Shown: positions 1-13,400 of the stretch, in pieces
Layout of the letters: each line of letters begins with the position of its first letter
Position numbering within the stretch: the first letter of the stretch is position 1
Assembly (NCBI RefSeq): GCF_937616625.2
Contig: NC_065572.1
Coordinates: forward strand, 69,562,653 to 69,626,652
Direction of reading: 5' to 3'
DNA length: 64,000 nucleotides
Origin: Mercurialis annua
Lineage: Eukaryota > Streptophyta > Magnoliopsida > Malpighiales > Euphorbiaceae
Position numbers and translations under genes: made by a program
The notes under the pieces: generated by a model
The model's database searches: none
What the model was told of the DNA's origin: nothing
Seen by the model: only the letters and a program-made list of their open reading frames with translations

Positions 1-1370
1 TTCCCTTATTGTTTTCAATTGTATTATTGTACCTATACAATCTTTCTATTGTTCAGTGATGATTTCTTATTATCTTCTAACTCCTAGTTTCCCCTTTGCG
101 GGTTGGAGGGGTGTGATTTTTTGTTCTTGTCTGCTTGCAAATTCTTTTGTTTTATATTTACTTAATATTGAGTCCAATTGACCAAGTTACTTGGGCATTG
201 CTGTTATATCACAGAATTTGCAAATGTAGGGCTGGTATTCAGCTGGTGTGTAGAATCGTTTTCTGGTAGTAAGTTTCATCCATTGCCTTATCCTCCCCCA
301 TTAATTATTTATCAGTCTTTGGCTTTGTTATTTTTTTTATGTTAGAATATTTTGCAGGTTTCCAGTTTATTGTTTTTGCAACAGTTGTTTAGGTATATAC
401 TTCAGTCTGGTTTGGTATACTCATCAAAAACATTGAGGTAATGATAATAGTGCATGTTGTTGCGTACCCATTTGTTTGAAATTAACTATAAATTTGCGGC
501 AAATCTCTCTCAAATTCTTGGATGCATATTCAAGGCACTGCTTTGTAGATGAAGATTTTGATGAAAGAGTCGCAGTGAGGTTTTTGTAGAGAAGGCAGAT
601 TTGCTAATGTTCCGCTAATTGATTCGGAATTGTTATTATAATTTATATACTTTTTAGCTGCCATTAGTGCTACTTAATTGATAAAACACTTCTGTATCTT
701 GTGAATAAATGTTTGTGTTGATTCAAGCTAGTTGATGGTTCTGTACCTTGTTTGGATAGTACTATTTTTTTTTTGGCCATCCAAAGCTGCTCTTCTTTCC
801 AACTGCCGTCTATTACCTTATCTTTTAAAGGGATGTATGACGCGAGAAATTCTGAGCTAGACTTTGTCCACAATGTCATCTATGAACAGAGCAAATTACA
901 TTGTAATATTTCATTAAGATTTTTATACATCTAACAGTGTAATAATGCGGTTAATGTGGTGGACTATATGTAAGAATCTCTGTTGTTTAATGCGGTGCAG
1001 TTGTTTTTTTGTGCTGAAGGCATGATCAATGAATGTAATTCAAGATGATAAATTGGCTGAAATACTGTATACATCGAGGAGATAATAAATTGTCCCTAAT
1101 AAAAGACATTTTTTATAGTAATCTAATTTGTCAAGCACCTATTTTAAAATCATTTCATTGGCTACGAGCTGAATGAGAAGAAAATTCATCCTCTACTTAG
1201 AAATGGCATTGATAAATAAGTAGAAGAAAAATGGAAGTTCTGAATCTAAATGGCATTGAGATAAGAAACCACAAGCGATTATCCATAGCAACTCAATAAT
1301 GTTTAATCTTTAACTTAGCTGGTTCTTAACATAATGATTGGTGCCCAAAATTGGAAAGGTGTTAAGATTG
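1..1370. other. Region without a supported gene
   Basis: AT-rich sequence with only short reading frames on both strands. I see no exon chain, RNA gene or clear repeat. It could be the 3' flank or a large intron of a gene lying to the left of the window, but nothing in the sequence proves this. Confidence 0.4.
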
Positions 1371-3054
1371 TTAATTGGGAGTGTAAATTAGGGTCTTGCC
1401 GAGCACAAACATGACAAACGAGATCTCAAGGAAAAAGATGGTGTTAATGAGTGGCCGGTCGATCATCCATCCAAACACAGAAAACCCACCAGCATTGCTC
1501 TGTAGATATGCCACTGCACCAAAAAAAAACTATTTTCAGAATGTCATATTCAACATAATTTGCAACAATAAACAATTGTAGACAGGGAACAATGGGGATA
1601 CCAAAAGATTGTCTCATGTTAAAAGATTGACTTGATGAACTGAGTTGGGAATTTGTAGGCAGTGGCACGTAGTCAACTGACTGAAGATCACTTTGAGAGT
1701 AACTCGCTCGCAGTGGACCGCCGGTACTTGGAGCTTCTAAATCTGTATTACTATTGCTTGAGGTGCAAGTAACTAAAGCATGCCATTTCGAAGCAACTGA
1801 TGAAACACCTTGAGCTCTATGCGTAGTCTTTGCAGCTGCATGTAGGCATATTATTAATCCAACAAGCTCCGCCACTGAAGATATCTGTCAATATCACGGT
1901 GTTGCAATGTGAGAATCGAATTTAATAACTCGAAAAGTACTACACGAGAGCATGACGATGAAACACTTACTAAAAAATCGCCACCATTTACGAGGTTGAT
2001 AATTGTTTTGTTGCCTGTGGTTTGAAACAGAGCCACAATCTGGCTAGCAGTCACTACCAAAAGCTCGAAAATGAAGAAGATTCGAAACCTGTGGCTGATC
2101 TTCGACAAATGATGCGTTAGACGAATGTGTTCCTCTATATAAACCAGAACATCCATATCTTTCTCTAATAACTTTCCATAATTGTCGAAGTGTACGACTT
2201 GTAAATTGCAGAGCAGGTTGAATAAAGCACAGCCGGATAGATAGATAATGGTGGAGTAAGTCCATGAGACAATCAAGCCAGTCAGTATAGCAGCAGATTC
2301 CCACAAAGGATCATGATGAACATAGATCAGACGAAAGACCTCACGAGCAATCTTTAGAAATAAACATGGGGACACCCATATTGCCAACAACTTGAAGAAT
2401 TCCTGAACAAATGGAGACACCAAATTGATTCTTTCTTATGCTGGTTTATTAACAGTTCTATTAAGACCCTAGAAAGCTATAAAGAACACTTTGAAACAAT
2501 AACACTAATATATCACAAAAAAATTATTCTAATGCTTCCTATTAACCAAATCTAAAGCAATGATAATCATTACCAAAAAAAAAAGTACTAGTGGAGAAAT
2601 AAAGAAAAACCAGACTTACATAAATCTTGTCAGCATAATCTTGATGAAACTCCTTGGAATGACCATGAAACCTATCCACAAACAGAAAGTTTCTAACACC
2701 ATACTTTCTCAAGTTATGAGATATGCAAAGAAGAGAAATAGCAGCACTGAGAGACTGAAACACCAGAATCTGAAACTCAAAGGTATTAATCTGGTACTTA
2801 TCAAACTTTGCAGAAGCCGAGAGTTTGATCAAAAACACAGGAAGAACAATACCCAGAAGCAAAAAAGAGATCCATGACAGTACTAAGCTTACAAATGAGC
2901 TTTGACAGTAACCAAACAACGTTAGAAAAGTCTCTAAACGGCTGAGAAACTTGGAGAGATTAAGGGTGCTGTTGGTTTGACCATCTTCTGTGTGTATCAG
3001 AGGGATTTCAATGGCTAGTGATGGTGAGTTTTGATTCTCTGTGGGAGTGGACAT
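1371..3054 (-). CDS. DUF3537 multi-pass membrane protein (gustatory-receptor-like family of plants)
   Basis: Four exons on the minus strand: 3054-2620, 2402-1971, 1884-1602 and 1513-1371. All junctions are GT-AG and the phases join cleanly into about 430 residues, a normal length for this family. I chose the ATG at 3054 because the frame upstream offers no earlier ATG. Hydrophobic segments lie near residues 53-77, 94-112, 147-165 and 185-210, with more towards the C-terminus, so it is an integral membrane protein. Family signatures include HRAQGVSSVASKWHALVTC, the VDYVPLPTNSQL stretch and the C-terminal GWMIDRPLINTIFF. The family is structurally related to insect gustatory receptors, but its role in plants is poorly known, so no ligand or pathway is proposed. 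It lies about 1 kb downstream of the ligase gene on the same strand. Confidence 0.88.
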
Positions 3055-4066
3055 GGAATGTGGTGGTAGATGCAAAGTGAACTCAACTGAAGTACAGAGT
3101 GAAGTGGAGTGTTAGATGCAAAGGTGAGGGAGAAATATATTTTGTTTTGTTTTGGAGTGAGATTTAGATCTGTCTTAGAAAACTGGGATTTTTTTGTTGG
3201 GTTTGTTTTTTATTGGTTTATGTGAATCAGAAATGTCAGTCTCGGAAAACGACGACCCTCATTCTTGCTACTTTCCGTAATATTAGGACAACTGGGACCC
3301 ATTTTATTTTCATTCTAAGTAAACGAATATTCTCTTACCTCATTTTTGATTTGTTCATTTGAGATTGGTAATGGAAAGAGAAATAGGATAGAGTAATGAA
3401 AACTTCTTCTTTCTCATTAGAGGTCTTAATTTTAGAATTTTGACTATACTGCATTTAAAAAAAAATTATGAGAGAGTTTTGTCTTTCGAGGAAGTTTATC
3501 GTACTCCATTTGAATTAGTTGAAACAATTAATTAAGGATATCAAACCGTGCTTGTACAAAGAAGTTCTACATTAGCAATTGATGAGTTGGTAAGACGTTC
3601 TTCAAACCTCTATATGCAACAATTTAAAATTTAGAGTTGAGAGATGCTTAATCTAAACATAGAAAATTTAAAGGTGATGTTTAATTTAGACTTAAGAACA
3701 CCTTGTGTGCCATATATGAAATAAAAAATTATGCACTACAAAAATGATATTTAAATAGATGCGTAAATTTATATATGAGACTTCTGATTTGTAGAGAAAT
3801 ACATTCGAAATCTTTGTAAACTTATAGAAACTGAGAAATTGATCTTAAATTTTTAATTCAACTAATTTCAACATACAGATTATATTCAGAGGGGAAAATA
3901 ATGATTATACAGTGAAATACATATTTGGTGTCATTGATGAAGATTTATAGTAGTCACCAATCAAAACGAAGAGCTAGATGGAGAAACCTCTTTAGCTGAT
4001 AACTAATCATTGGCATTTCCAAGTAATGGTTTGCCCCAAACCGAACCGACTATGGTTCTATATGCA
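3055..4066. other. Intergenic region
   Basis: Holds the 5' UTR and promoter of the DUF3537 gene (near 3055-3300) and the 3' flank of the ligase gene. The sequence is AT-rich and has no coding or repeat structure that I can recognise. Confidence 0.5.
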
Positions 4067-7000
4067 TCATAATTTGGAAGAAGGAGCGGAGAGAGCAAGA
4101 TCTACCAATTCCCTTCTCAGGATCTTTCCTGCAGGAGATTTTGGAATTGCATTGATGAAAGCTACTCTTCTTATCTTCTTATATGGTGCAACCTGCATAC
4201 ACAAATGACCAGATGACATCATCAGAGAACGTACAGATCGAAATCCGTAAAGATAGCGGAATAAAGATTCTAATTATATATAGGTTTATTCCGAAGCATG
4301 CCTGTTTTGCAACGAAGTCCATAACTTGAGCTTCAGTTATATTGGATCCTGGTTTTCTTACTATATAGGCCATGGGAATTTGTCCTGCCTCTTCATCAGG
4401 ATATCTGCTTCCAGTTCCAGACAACGTAAATGGATTAAACATCACTAAATTTTAAGTAAGTTTGGATCCTGTACTTTAGCTTATAATTTTCCAATTGGAC
4501 CAACATCGGTTCCTTATTCGCAATTAAGCGATTTTCTTTCCAAAGACGACAACAAGAGATACAATTAAAGAGAATAAATTAAATAGTGCTTAACAGATAG
4601 AAACGCGGAAAATTACGATACAGAAATTAACTATAAACTGTGATGATTCATCATCCGCAATAGAGTTATAAATTGATACTTACGGAATGACAGCAGCATC
4701 AACAATTTCAGGATTGGACTGAAGTAACTGTTCCAATTCAACTGGAGGAACCTGCAAGTTGTTATAGTCAAGATGATATGAATACGGGTGAAATCTCGTT
4801 GACTGTGGTTAGTTAGTTGAGAGTAAGCTCATGGGAAGGATCGGGATGATTCAGTCACCTGATATGCCTTGTATTTTATCAGTTCCTTCAGCCTATCAAC
4901 AATATAAAGGAACCCCTCTGAGTCGAAATAACAAAGATCTCCAGTTTTTAACCAACCTTCTGAATCCAAGGTTTCAGCAGTTGCCTTCTCATCTCCTACA
5001 TAACCTGCATTAACAAGCATTTATGTAGAATATCAGAATACAACTACCTAAAAAATATGCCAAGACATTTTCATCTAGCAGAAATAGTTGAGCCAAAAAA
5101 AAAAGGCAAAAGAACTAAAAGTTATAGCATTTCATTTTTCCGATTTACTAACATTGGCGTAACTAGAAAAAACCGAACTCAAAACATGACAGGTTTTAAG
5201 TTTGTTCTGGAATGACGAAGGAGTTGTCAGCTTTCAGTTCCTAATCCTAAATACTGTAAGATGGCTAGATTGTGTACATTTTATATCAAAATCTAGGTTG
5301 GCTTAGAAATGTAGCAATTATTGTGGGCATCTCGAGTATAAACCACCGAAGAAAAATATCGGAGCGCCAAATATAAGCATTTGTCTAGGGAAGGGACTAC
5401 CCCAGCCGGAGTAATACAACTGATTGGAGGCAGAACTCCAATTCAAACACAAGACTGGAGATACGGACCTGAGCGGATGTAATATCACCACAATCTAAAG
5501 AAGTACAGATATCTCGCATTCTCATTATATGGATCATTGCACAAGTTAAGCTCAGGCATTGAACTCAATTCCATTGGATAGTATTAGTTCCAATAACCTT
5601 CTACCAAACATTTTGGTGAGAAGTACAATTTAAAGCAAACAAAAAAACTGCAAATCAACAGATCAGAGACATTACCGTTCATGATAGTAGGCCCTCGCAA
5701 CCAAAGCTCCCCTCTCCGACCAGGAGGCAAGGCTTCCCCAGTCACAATATCAACAATCTTGGCTTCCATATTTTCAGCTAACTTACCAACAGAACCATGC
5801 TGGTTGAACTCTCCGGGACCTATCATCCTTGTCGCCCCACCTCCGCTCTCAGTCAGCCCATATCCCTGAAAACAAACCACATCATTACTTATCACAATCA
5901 CAATTAACCAACATCAGCCTGTCAAAAACTACAACCAACGTTCCCCATTTCCGACATGTCCGAAAACCCCCGAAACATTTTCGATGCCCCATTTTCTTTT
6001 ATCAGCAGGTATCAACTTATTATATCTTAAGATGCATCATAGAGATTACATTTCATATTTTTTAAAAGCTACCACCTTTTCTTTTCTTTTGTATGATTAG
6101 AGGGAGCGTTTGTAGTAAGATTTAAACCCACCTAACAGTTTGCTGGCAAGCGTTTATATTAAACTAAAAGAATTAACAAATTCAGCTAAACCAAACTCTA
6201 CCTGAGAAATCTCCACGTTAGGAAATTTTTCCTTGAACCTATCAGTAACATCCTTGCCTAAAGCAGCTCCGCCGCACCCCAACAGCGACAAAGAGCTCAG
6301 ATCATACTTTTTAGTCAGCTCCGATTTAACCAAAGCCACGATCAACGGCGGAGAAACCGGCATGAAACTAACCTTATACTTTTCAACAGCTCTCAACATT
6401 CCTTCAAAGTCAAATCTTTCCATTAGAACCACAGTCTCCCCAACAGAAAATGCCCGTATGAACATAAACAACCCGAAAATATGAAACATAGGCAACGTAA
6501 AATAAGATACCGACTCCGATTCGGGTTCAGGTTCCGGTTCATTCGGGTCAAGGTGACCTCTGGTGTAATAAAACCCGGATATTAACGCGATGATGTTCCG
6601 GTGAGTCAGCCTTACAGCTTTGACTTTCCCAGTTGTGCCTGAAGAATAAAGAATAGCTGCCACGTCAGACTGTTTCACATTCGCATAACACGTGTCAGCT
6701 TCCGACCGGTTAAGAAAGGATAAAAACTCCGGCGAGTCAATCAGAATTGTCCCCAAGGGTAGAGAGGGAATTTTATGAGCTGTTTGTGAGGTGGCGAAGG
6801 CTATCTTAGGCTTGATGAGTTGAGTTTGATGAGTTACATCCGAGTTCGAACCGAGTGGGCTAGCGGGAGAAATAGTGACACCGAGTGACAGAAGGGCGAA
6901 GTAAAGAACAGGAAGATGAAGTGAATTCGGAGAGAGAATATAAGCGACGTCATTTGGAGCCAAAGAGAACCGAGTTCTGAGTGATAAGGATAGCGAGTTG

Positions 7001-7227
7001 GTTCGGTTAAGAAACTGAGTGAAGGTTAACGACTCGTCGGTGTTTGGGTCGATAAGAAAAGTTGATGTATCTGGGTTACAATCCTCCGAAGAAAGGAGAA
7101 GGGAGACGGCGTATTTAGCGATGGAAATAGATTCGTCGGCCGGCGGTAATGGAGTTGACGGTCTAAAACTGTGAAAAGTTTTGGTTTCACTGCAAAAACC
7201 AGTGGCTGGATCGAAATTCGGTGCCAT
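4067..7227 (-). CDS. 4-coumarate:CoA ligase-like protein, peroxisomal (4CLL9-type)
   Basis: Six exons: 7227-6202, 5865-5676, 5004-4859, 4751-4684, 4404-4302 and 4192-4067, joining in phase to 552 residues. This is an acyl-activating enzyme (ANL superfamily) that adenylates a carboxylic acid and transfers it to CoA. Visible motifs are the P-loop [15 protein letters not shown] (about residues 195-209), GYGLTES (343-349), the TGD region in exon 3 and [12 protein letters not shown] with the catalytic Lys near residue 534. The protein ends in SKL, a canonical PTS1 signal, so peroxisomal import is expected. Relatives with this layout act on jasmonate precursors, cinnamic acids or fatty acids; the substrate here is unknown. 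The 'KAV' in the P-loop replaces the usual 'KGV'. Intron 5 (4301-4193) begins with GC instead of GT. Confidence 0.93.
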
Positions 7228-8412
7228 TTGATAGATTTGGAGGAAGAAGAAGATACAACTGTGCTGGCCGGCACTGAGGAGTGGACAGAAGAGTGTCGTG
7301 TTTTATGTTAACTTATGGTCCGCAAAAGCGTCGTTTAGCAGATAACATGCATGTTTGGACTTCATTACCAGCCAACGGTTGAGTTTCAAACAGAATTGGT
7401 AAGTAAAAGTTGCCTAATTCCATTCGTAAAAAAAAAATTGCCTAATTCGACTTTATTATTTAAATGATAAATTGAGTTTTTAAATATACATAAATAAAAT
7501 AATTTAGACTTATATAGTAATTTCTCACTATATATGGTAGTTTATTTAATTAAATATGGTTACAGTTTTCACAAAATTCACTCTTTAAGTTCCATAAGAT
7601 ATCAAAAACTTGAATTATTTCCGACAGAAACAGACAAAATAGTCTACCCATTTCCCATTTAAAATTATTTAATTCCTTTTTTATTTTATGTTTCTCAATG
7701 TGCACAAATAAAAAATATCTACATTATTTATTTAGCACCCCATATGTTTAATTAGTTGTCTCAATCAAATGACATGATTTTCTTTTGCTAAAACTTCTCT
7801 CAATTTTATTTTTTATCCTTTCATCGCCGATACAATTGAAAAAGATTGTCACCGATTTGGTTGCTACGTGAAGGTATTTGAATTTGAAATTATATTTCTG
7901 ATTATAAATTGGACTAAGGAGTCCGAATAGTTATAGTCTCATAATTTTCATTTTGTTTGTGGGAATATCAAGAGAGTTAATTTTTTTTACATGAAAACGA
8001 AAGGAAGCGAATTGTATCCTAATTCCTTTTCGTAAGAAGAATATTTCTAGAAAGAAAGGTGATTAAAGAAAACAACTTCAAAAAGCAAAAAAACAAAAAT
8101 AAATAAAAAAACAAAGTAGCTTAAGAACATAGAAGATAAATTCAATTTTGTAAAAATGTTAATTTGGATGGTTAAAATATCTCTAATTCTAAATGCATGA
8201 AAAGTAAAAATGGCCGATCCATCTATTCTAATTATTTAGCCTTTGTTAATTGAGAAATAAAAAATCTATTCTACTCTCAGTCTAAAAAGGAAAAAAAAAA
8301 GAGGTAAGGTGACAACTGACCAACTAAATTAAATTTGAGCACAATCATATTTGACTTGTCACTGTAACTGCAATAGTAGGCCATTATGTGCCCAGCTCAG
8401 CTTGGCTTTAAA
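7228..8412. other. Intergenic region, ligase promoter side
   Basis: Contains the 5' flank of the minus-strand ligase gene, then about 1 kb of AT-rich sequence with poly-A and poly-T tracts. I see no gene. Confidence 0.5.
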
Positions 8413-8748
8413 CAAGAATAATTATACAACACAACGGTTGCGCCACGTCATTTATATAACAAATTAATAAAGCGTTAGCCATTTGTAAATATTTAATGAT
8501 AAAAAATAAACAATAAATAAAAATTTCCTATCGCAAATGATTCTTAACTTGTTAACACTCAACAAAAATAATTATACAATGCAACGGTTGCGCCACGTCA
8601 TTCGTATAACAAACCAATGAGGCGTTAATCATGTGCAAATGTTTAATAATACAAAATAAGCAATAAATAAAAAGTTCATATTGCAAATGATTATTGGTTT
8701 GTTGTAAAAATGACGTGGCACATCCGCTGTGTGGGATAAACACTCCTT
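8413..8748. mobile_element. MITE-like inverted-repeat element with a tandemly duplicated 5' arm
   Basis: The core CGGTTGCGCCACGTCATT occurs at about 8436 and again at about 8585, in two direct copies of roughly 155 bp. An inverted partner (AATGACGTGGCACATCCGC) lies at about 8709-8728 and closes the hairpin. This looks like a non-autonomous TIR element whose left arm has been duplicated. Outer ends and superfamily are uncertain. Confidence 0.6.
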
Positions 8749-9164
8749 AAATAAATGACTGTTTCACTGAAGGGTCTGAATTTCATGTTTTAGCATTGTT
8801 AGGGTCATTTTGTAAACTAAAAATCATTAAGGGTATGTAAGAGGTACAAGGGTTATATGAAGGTTATTTTTGAACCTTTGCTCTAAATAAGACTCTTCTT
8901 ATTATTTTCTTTTTCTTCTCATTTTTCTCTCATTGAATATGTCCATAAATTTTTCATGAACCAGATTTAGGTAAGAATTTTCCGAAAAAGTAGCCGAGAA
9001 TTAACAACAAAGTTCAAAATGACCCTTAAATTTGGAACGGAAAATCAAATAAGAATAAGCTCTTGGGTTTGAACAAAAACTCTTTTATAATAGACATTTC
9101 AGACAAAACACCGATAAAATAAATGTTTCGACTTGTTTTACCCCTTCAATTTTAAATAAGAGTT
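8749..9164. other. Intergenic spacer
   Basis: AT-rich spacer between two inverted-repeat elements. I recognise nothing in it. Confidence 0.4.
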
Positions 9165-9346
9165 ATGCTATATAACCCTTCTATTTAATTCACCTTATTT
9201 AACCCACATTATATGGCATTAAAAGAGTGGATGTTTTAAAAGTTGGTTTTTGGAATATACATTTTTAGTGGAGAATTGGAGGAATGAAATAATACCACGT
9301 AAGGTAGATTAAATAAGGTGGGTTAAATAGGAGGGTTATGAAGCAT
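9165..9346. mobile_element. Small inverted-repeat element (MITE), 182 bp
   Basis: The left end ATGCTATATAACCCTTCTAT pairs with the right end GGAGGGTTATGAAGCAT, and the arms continue inward (AATTCACCTTATTTAACCC against GGTTAAATAAGGTGG-type sequence). No convincing target duplication was found. Confidence 0.65.
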
Positions 9347-9524
9347 TTTCCTTTAAATAATTTAATAGTCTATTTCCAACTTAGCTCCAAGTGCTCCAGT
9401 AATATTGTATTACCTATAAGGGATTGAGCCAAATTAGTCAAGTTGTGATTATTTTTATCCAAAATTATAAATGTGTCCTTAATTGACATTTTGTGTCAAA
9501 TTGAATGGGAGCAATATATTTTTA

Positions 9525-10094
9525 GGGTAGAGATTTTTGCACTCCATAAATTAACAATTGGACTTCACTTTTACCTTTTCAATTTATCGATGACTTTATT
9601 GCCCTTCACAATCACCTATGTTTCATTTTTTTTAATATTCTAAATTTTTCACTTTTAAAATATTTGACACTCTTTATTTTTTGAACTCTTTTGTATAATA
9701 ATTTTATATAAGTAACTTTTAGTTTTTAATAATTCTATTTATTTTTGATTTTTTTATTTATCCATCTATTTTAGCTTGTTATTTTAAAAAATATTGACAT
9801 TACTAAAAAAATTAAAAGATACTCATTTTTATATTCTATATATAACATTATATAATATATATACTTTGTTTCATAAAATTTATTATTTTTAAGGAAACAC
9901 ATATTTTCATTCATGTAGTGGTATATTTATGAGATAAATTAATATATTATCTATTTATCAAAATCCACATATCTAGTATAGGGTCATAAATTTTCTAGAT
10001 ATTTCAAATTAAAAAGGGAATGTTAATAAAAGGATAATAAAACCATTTACATTTAAAATTGGAGTGCAATGGTGACGTGCAAAAATCATCACCC
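9525..10094. mobile_element. Mutator-type non-autonomous element, 570 bp
   Basis: The ends GGGTAGAGATTTTTGCAC and GTGCAAAAATCATCACCC are inverted. The 9 bp on either side (ATATTTTTA on the left, ATATCTTTA on the right) match at 8 of 9 positions, which fits a Mutator-type target duplication. The interior is AT-rich and non-coding. Confidence 0.6.
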
Positions 10095-10366
10095 ATATCT
10101 TTATTGCGAAATTAGTTTTTGTAATTATTTGCTTTTTCTTTCTTTACTTTAAGGTAATTTCTTCATTGTTTTTGGTTTGAGGTGATATTTGCTATATTAT
10201 TAAAATTTCAATGATTTTTCTGTAACTTTTGCCAAAAGAATACTCAACGCTTTAAATAGTTTGTAAAACTAGGGACTTAATTGCTACAAATTTTACTTTC
10301 AGGGATTTAATTGAAAGCCAAGCGAGCTCGGGTCGGGTAATACCCGAAGAAAATGACGAATGAGTA

Positions 10367-10416
10367 TAGGGTTTTAAGGTTCTTCTTCATGTTAAAAAAA
10401 AAGGTTACTAGGGTTT
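10367..10416 (+). promoter_or_regulatory. Two telo-box motifs upstream of the WDR74-like gene
   Basis: TAGGGTTT (AAACCCTA on the other strand) occurs at 10367-10374 and 10409-10416, 98 and 56 bases before the start codon. Telo-boxes are known to be enriched near transcription starts of plant ribosomal-protein and ribosome-biogenesis genes, which suits the predicted role of the gene. Confidence 0.55.
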
Positions 10417-10464
10417 AAGATATTTTCCTTAAACCGAAATTCAACGGCATAAATTGTTTAAACA

Positions 10465-13400
10465 ATGCCGCGAACAACCACCGTTGAAGTCTCCGGCTGC
10501 CCTCAGCTTCGAGCCCTAACTTTTGACGCCCTTGGTTTCACTAAAGGTACTTGTCATTTCAACTTCATTTTTGTTTCTTAATCAAAATTAATTGTAAAAA
10601 AATCGAATTTATAACAATTAAACTGCTGTTATAATTGGTTTAGTAATCGAGTCTCGTGGTGAACGAGCAATACCTCAAGTTGTAGAGAGATGGGGCGATC
10701 CTGACCCTTCAAAATGCGTCCTCTCTGTTTCCGTTGATGACTGCAAACAAGACCCTGTATGTTCCATTTCTTTTTCTTCTCTTTATTTTAAAGCATGCAA
10801 TATGTCTATAGAATTAGTTACTTGAAATTAGTTTATTAACAGTGCAAGAATTTCTTGCAGTTATTAGCTGTTGGGAGAAGAAATGGTGCGGTGAGTTCCG
10901 TACTGTCTTTATTTTATTTTTAATACAATTTGTGTTATTACTACTAGATTTTTATGGTTACTAATGTGCATTTTAGGTGTATCTTACAGATTGAAGTTAT
11001 GAACCCAATTAATGGGCATATTCAAGCTTCAATTCCCGATGTTGGTGATGCTCGAGATGATGCTATAGTTGGGCTACACTTATTTAGAGGACAGAGATTA
11101 TCTGGGTATAACTTTTGCTTGCCATTTTTTGAATTAGGGTATATATGAGAATTTGGATAAATTGTATGCATGCTGATTAATGTTACGGTGATTGATAGGA
11201 GGGGAAGTTTGCTTACATGTACAATAAAAGGAAATACAAGCATTAGACATTTTGAAGTTGACACTTCGAATGTAGATGGTGCAAATACTGATACGTTGAG
11301 AACCTGGAAAGTTTGTGATTCTGGTAATATTTGTTGTTCTAAAGTAGATGAAAGTGAAAAGTATGCGTTATTTGGAGGGTGAGAATTGCACAACTTTGTT
11401 ATATTATGTTCAGATATAATGTTTATGAAAATTTATTATATGATGATGATTAATGGCCGTGCTATTCTCTGATTTCAGTAAATCTGTGGAAATTAATCTA
11501 TGGGATCTTGAGACAAGTTCGAAGATTTGGATTGCCAAATCTGTAAGCTATTCTATCCTCCATCAGCAAAATTATTGTTGAAATAGAACATTAAAAATTA
11601 AAGATTATATTACTTTCTGCAGCCTCCAAAGAACAGCCTCGGTATCTTTACTCCAACATGGTTTACATCTGCAACATTTTTGTCCAGTGATGATCACCGT
11701 AAAATTGCAGCTGGCACCAGTAATCATCAGGTATTATTGACCGAAAATACTTTCGTTATCTTGGAACAAATAATTAGATTCTAAAGGTGTAGAGTCTACA
11801 GCTCTTGCGCATAGCTCTAATGCAGAATTAGTAGTTATCCCTATAAATTGTCTTCTGCTTTTGCAGTCCATCTTTGTGCTTTCTTTGTTTGGACATCTAT
11901 GTTAAGACAATATGAGTGGATGCTACTTCTCAAAAATGGAGGAATTTAGGTTCTGATTCTTGTATATTTTCCTCGTATTTTGATATCTCAGTTTAAATTT
12001 TGCAAATATGTATGCAAACAAGAATCTGCTGAGCTCCATTCATTTTCTTTACTGGTTAACAATTTTGTCAGAAGCTTTCTCTGTTCAGAAATCAAATTAC
12101 ACTTGTTATCTGATGTTCTTCAAAATAATCTTCTCTTTTTCAATGAAAATCTACTTGCTTACTTATCACTCTTGTCTTTGGTTGACATAATAGGTTCGCC
12201 TATATGACACTTCTGCTCAGCGCAGACCTGTAATATCATTTGATTTCCGTGAGGCTCCCATTAAAGCAGTCACTGAAGATCCAGATGGTCATACCATCTA
12301 TATAGGAAATGGATCCGGCGATCTTGCTTCTGTTGACATACGCACAGGTGCTTAGAATCTTTAGTGATATTCGCGTGACTCCATTTGAAATTTATATCCA
12401 TGGTTGTTAACAGTGAAATGTTTTTCAGGGAAGCTGTTAGGATGCTTTTTGGGGAAATGTTCAGGAAGCATCAGATCCATTGCCAGGCATCCTAACTTAC
12501 CTGTAATAGGATCTTGTGGTGAGTACTAGACATGGTTTCCTAATTTCTGTTTGTAGGATTCAGTAACAAATATGTGTTTCCTCTCTCTGGTGCGTGTCTA
12601 AGTTCATATTGTTGGTTTTGAGGGGGTATGTGCTTCTGTGCATTCTTGGGTTTTCTATTTTGCACTCGTGCTAGTAAACCAACCATTAAGAAATCAGTAT
12701 GCATTAGTTCTACACTCGGTCTAGTTTAACGCTACTCCTGTGTATTTTATTATTTTAAGGTTTTTGATCTCTGCTTTTCACGCTAGCCTTCTATTTTTTT
12801 CAGGTCTGGACAGCTATTTGCGATTGTGGGATATAAAGACTCGACAACTTCTATCAGCAGTAAATTTCTGGACTTGCTAATTGTTATCATTTACTTTACT
12901 GCTGTAAACGTTCTAAATTATGTAATATGGAATTCTGGTCTAGTGTCTAAGTTGCCATCTCTATCATAGAGATTTAACTCATTAAATGAATTATGCAGGT
13001 GTTCCTTAAGCAGCATCTCACTAACGTTGTCTTTGATTCCAATTTCACCGATAGAGGTTAGTTTTTATTTCTTTGCTCCTTTTCCCTTGGCTTAAGAATT
13101 TCTTTTGATAAAAGCGCAAAAAATTATTTTCTAATTTAAGCTTTGACTATATTTCACATTAGTGATCGCAGCAATAACATAGCCCGAGTTGTGGCATAAA
13201 CCTGGGTTGTAATTTTCTAAATGGTTTCTATTAATTTACAACCATGAAAAAGAGTGTTTTGAGTATCGTTAGCAAGAGCTAGTACATCGTGATATATGAT
13301 GCAACATTCCATCTTGGTTCAGTGTAGAGGATGGATTTTTTTAGAGTTCCCAATAATATAGTTGCTAGGTGTCTGTATATAGTGTTGGTCTAAAGCTTTG

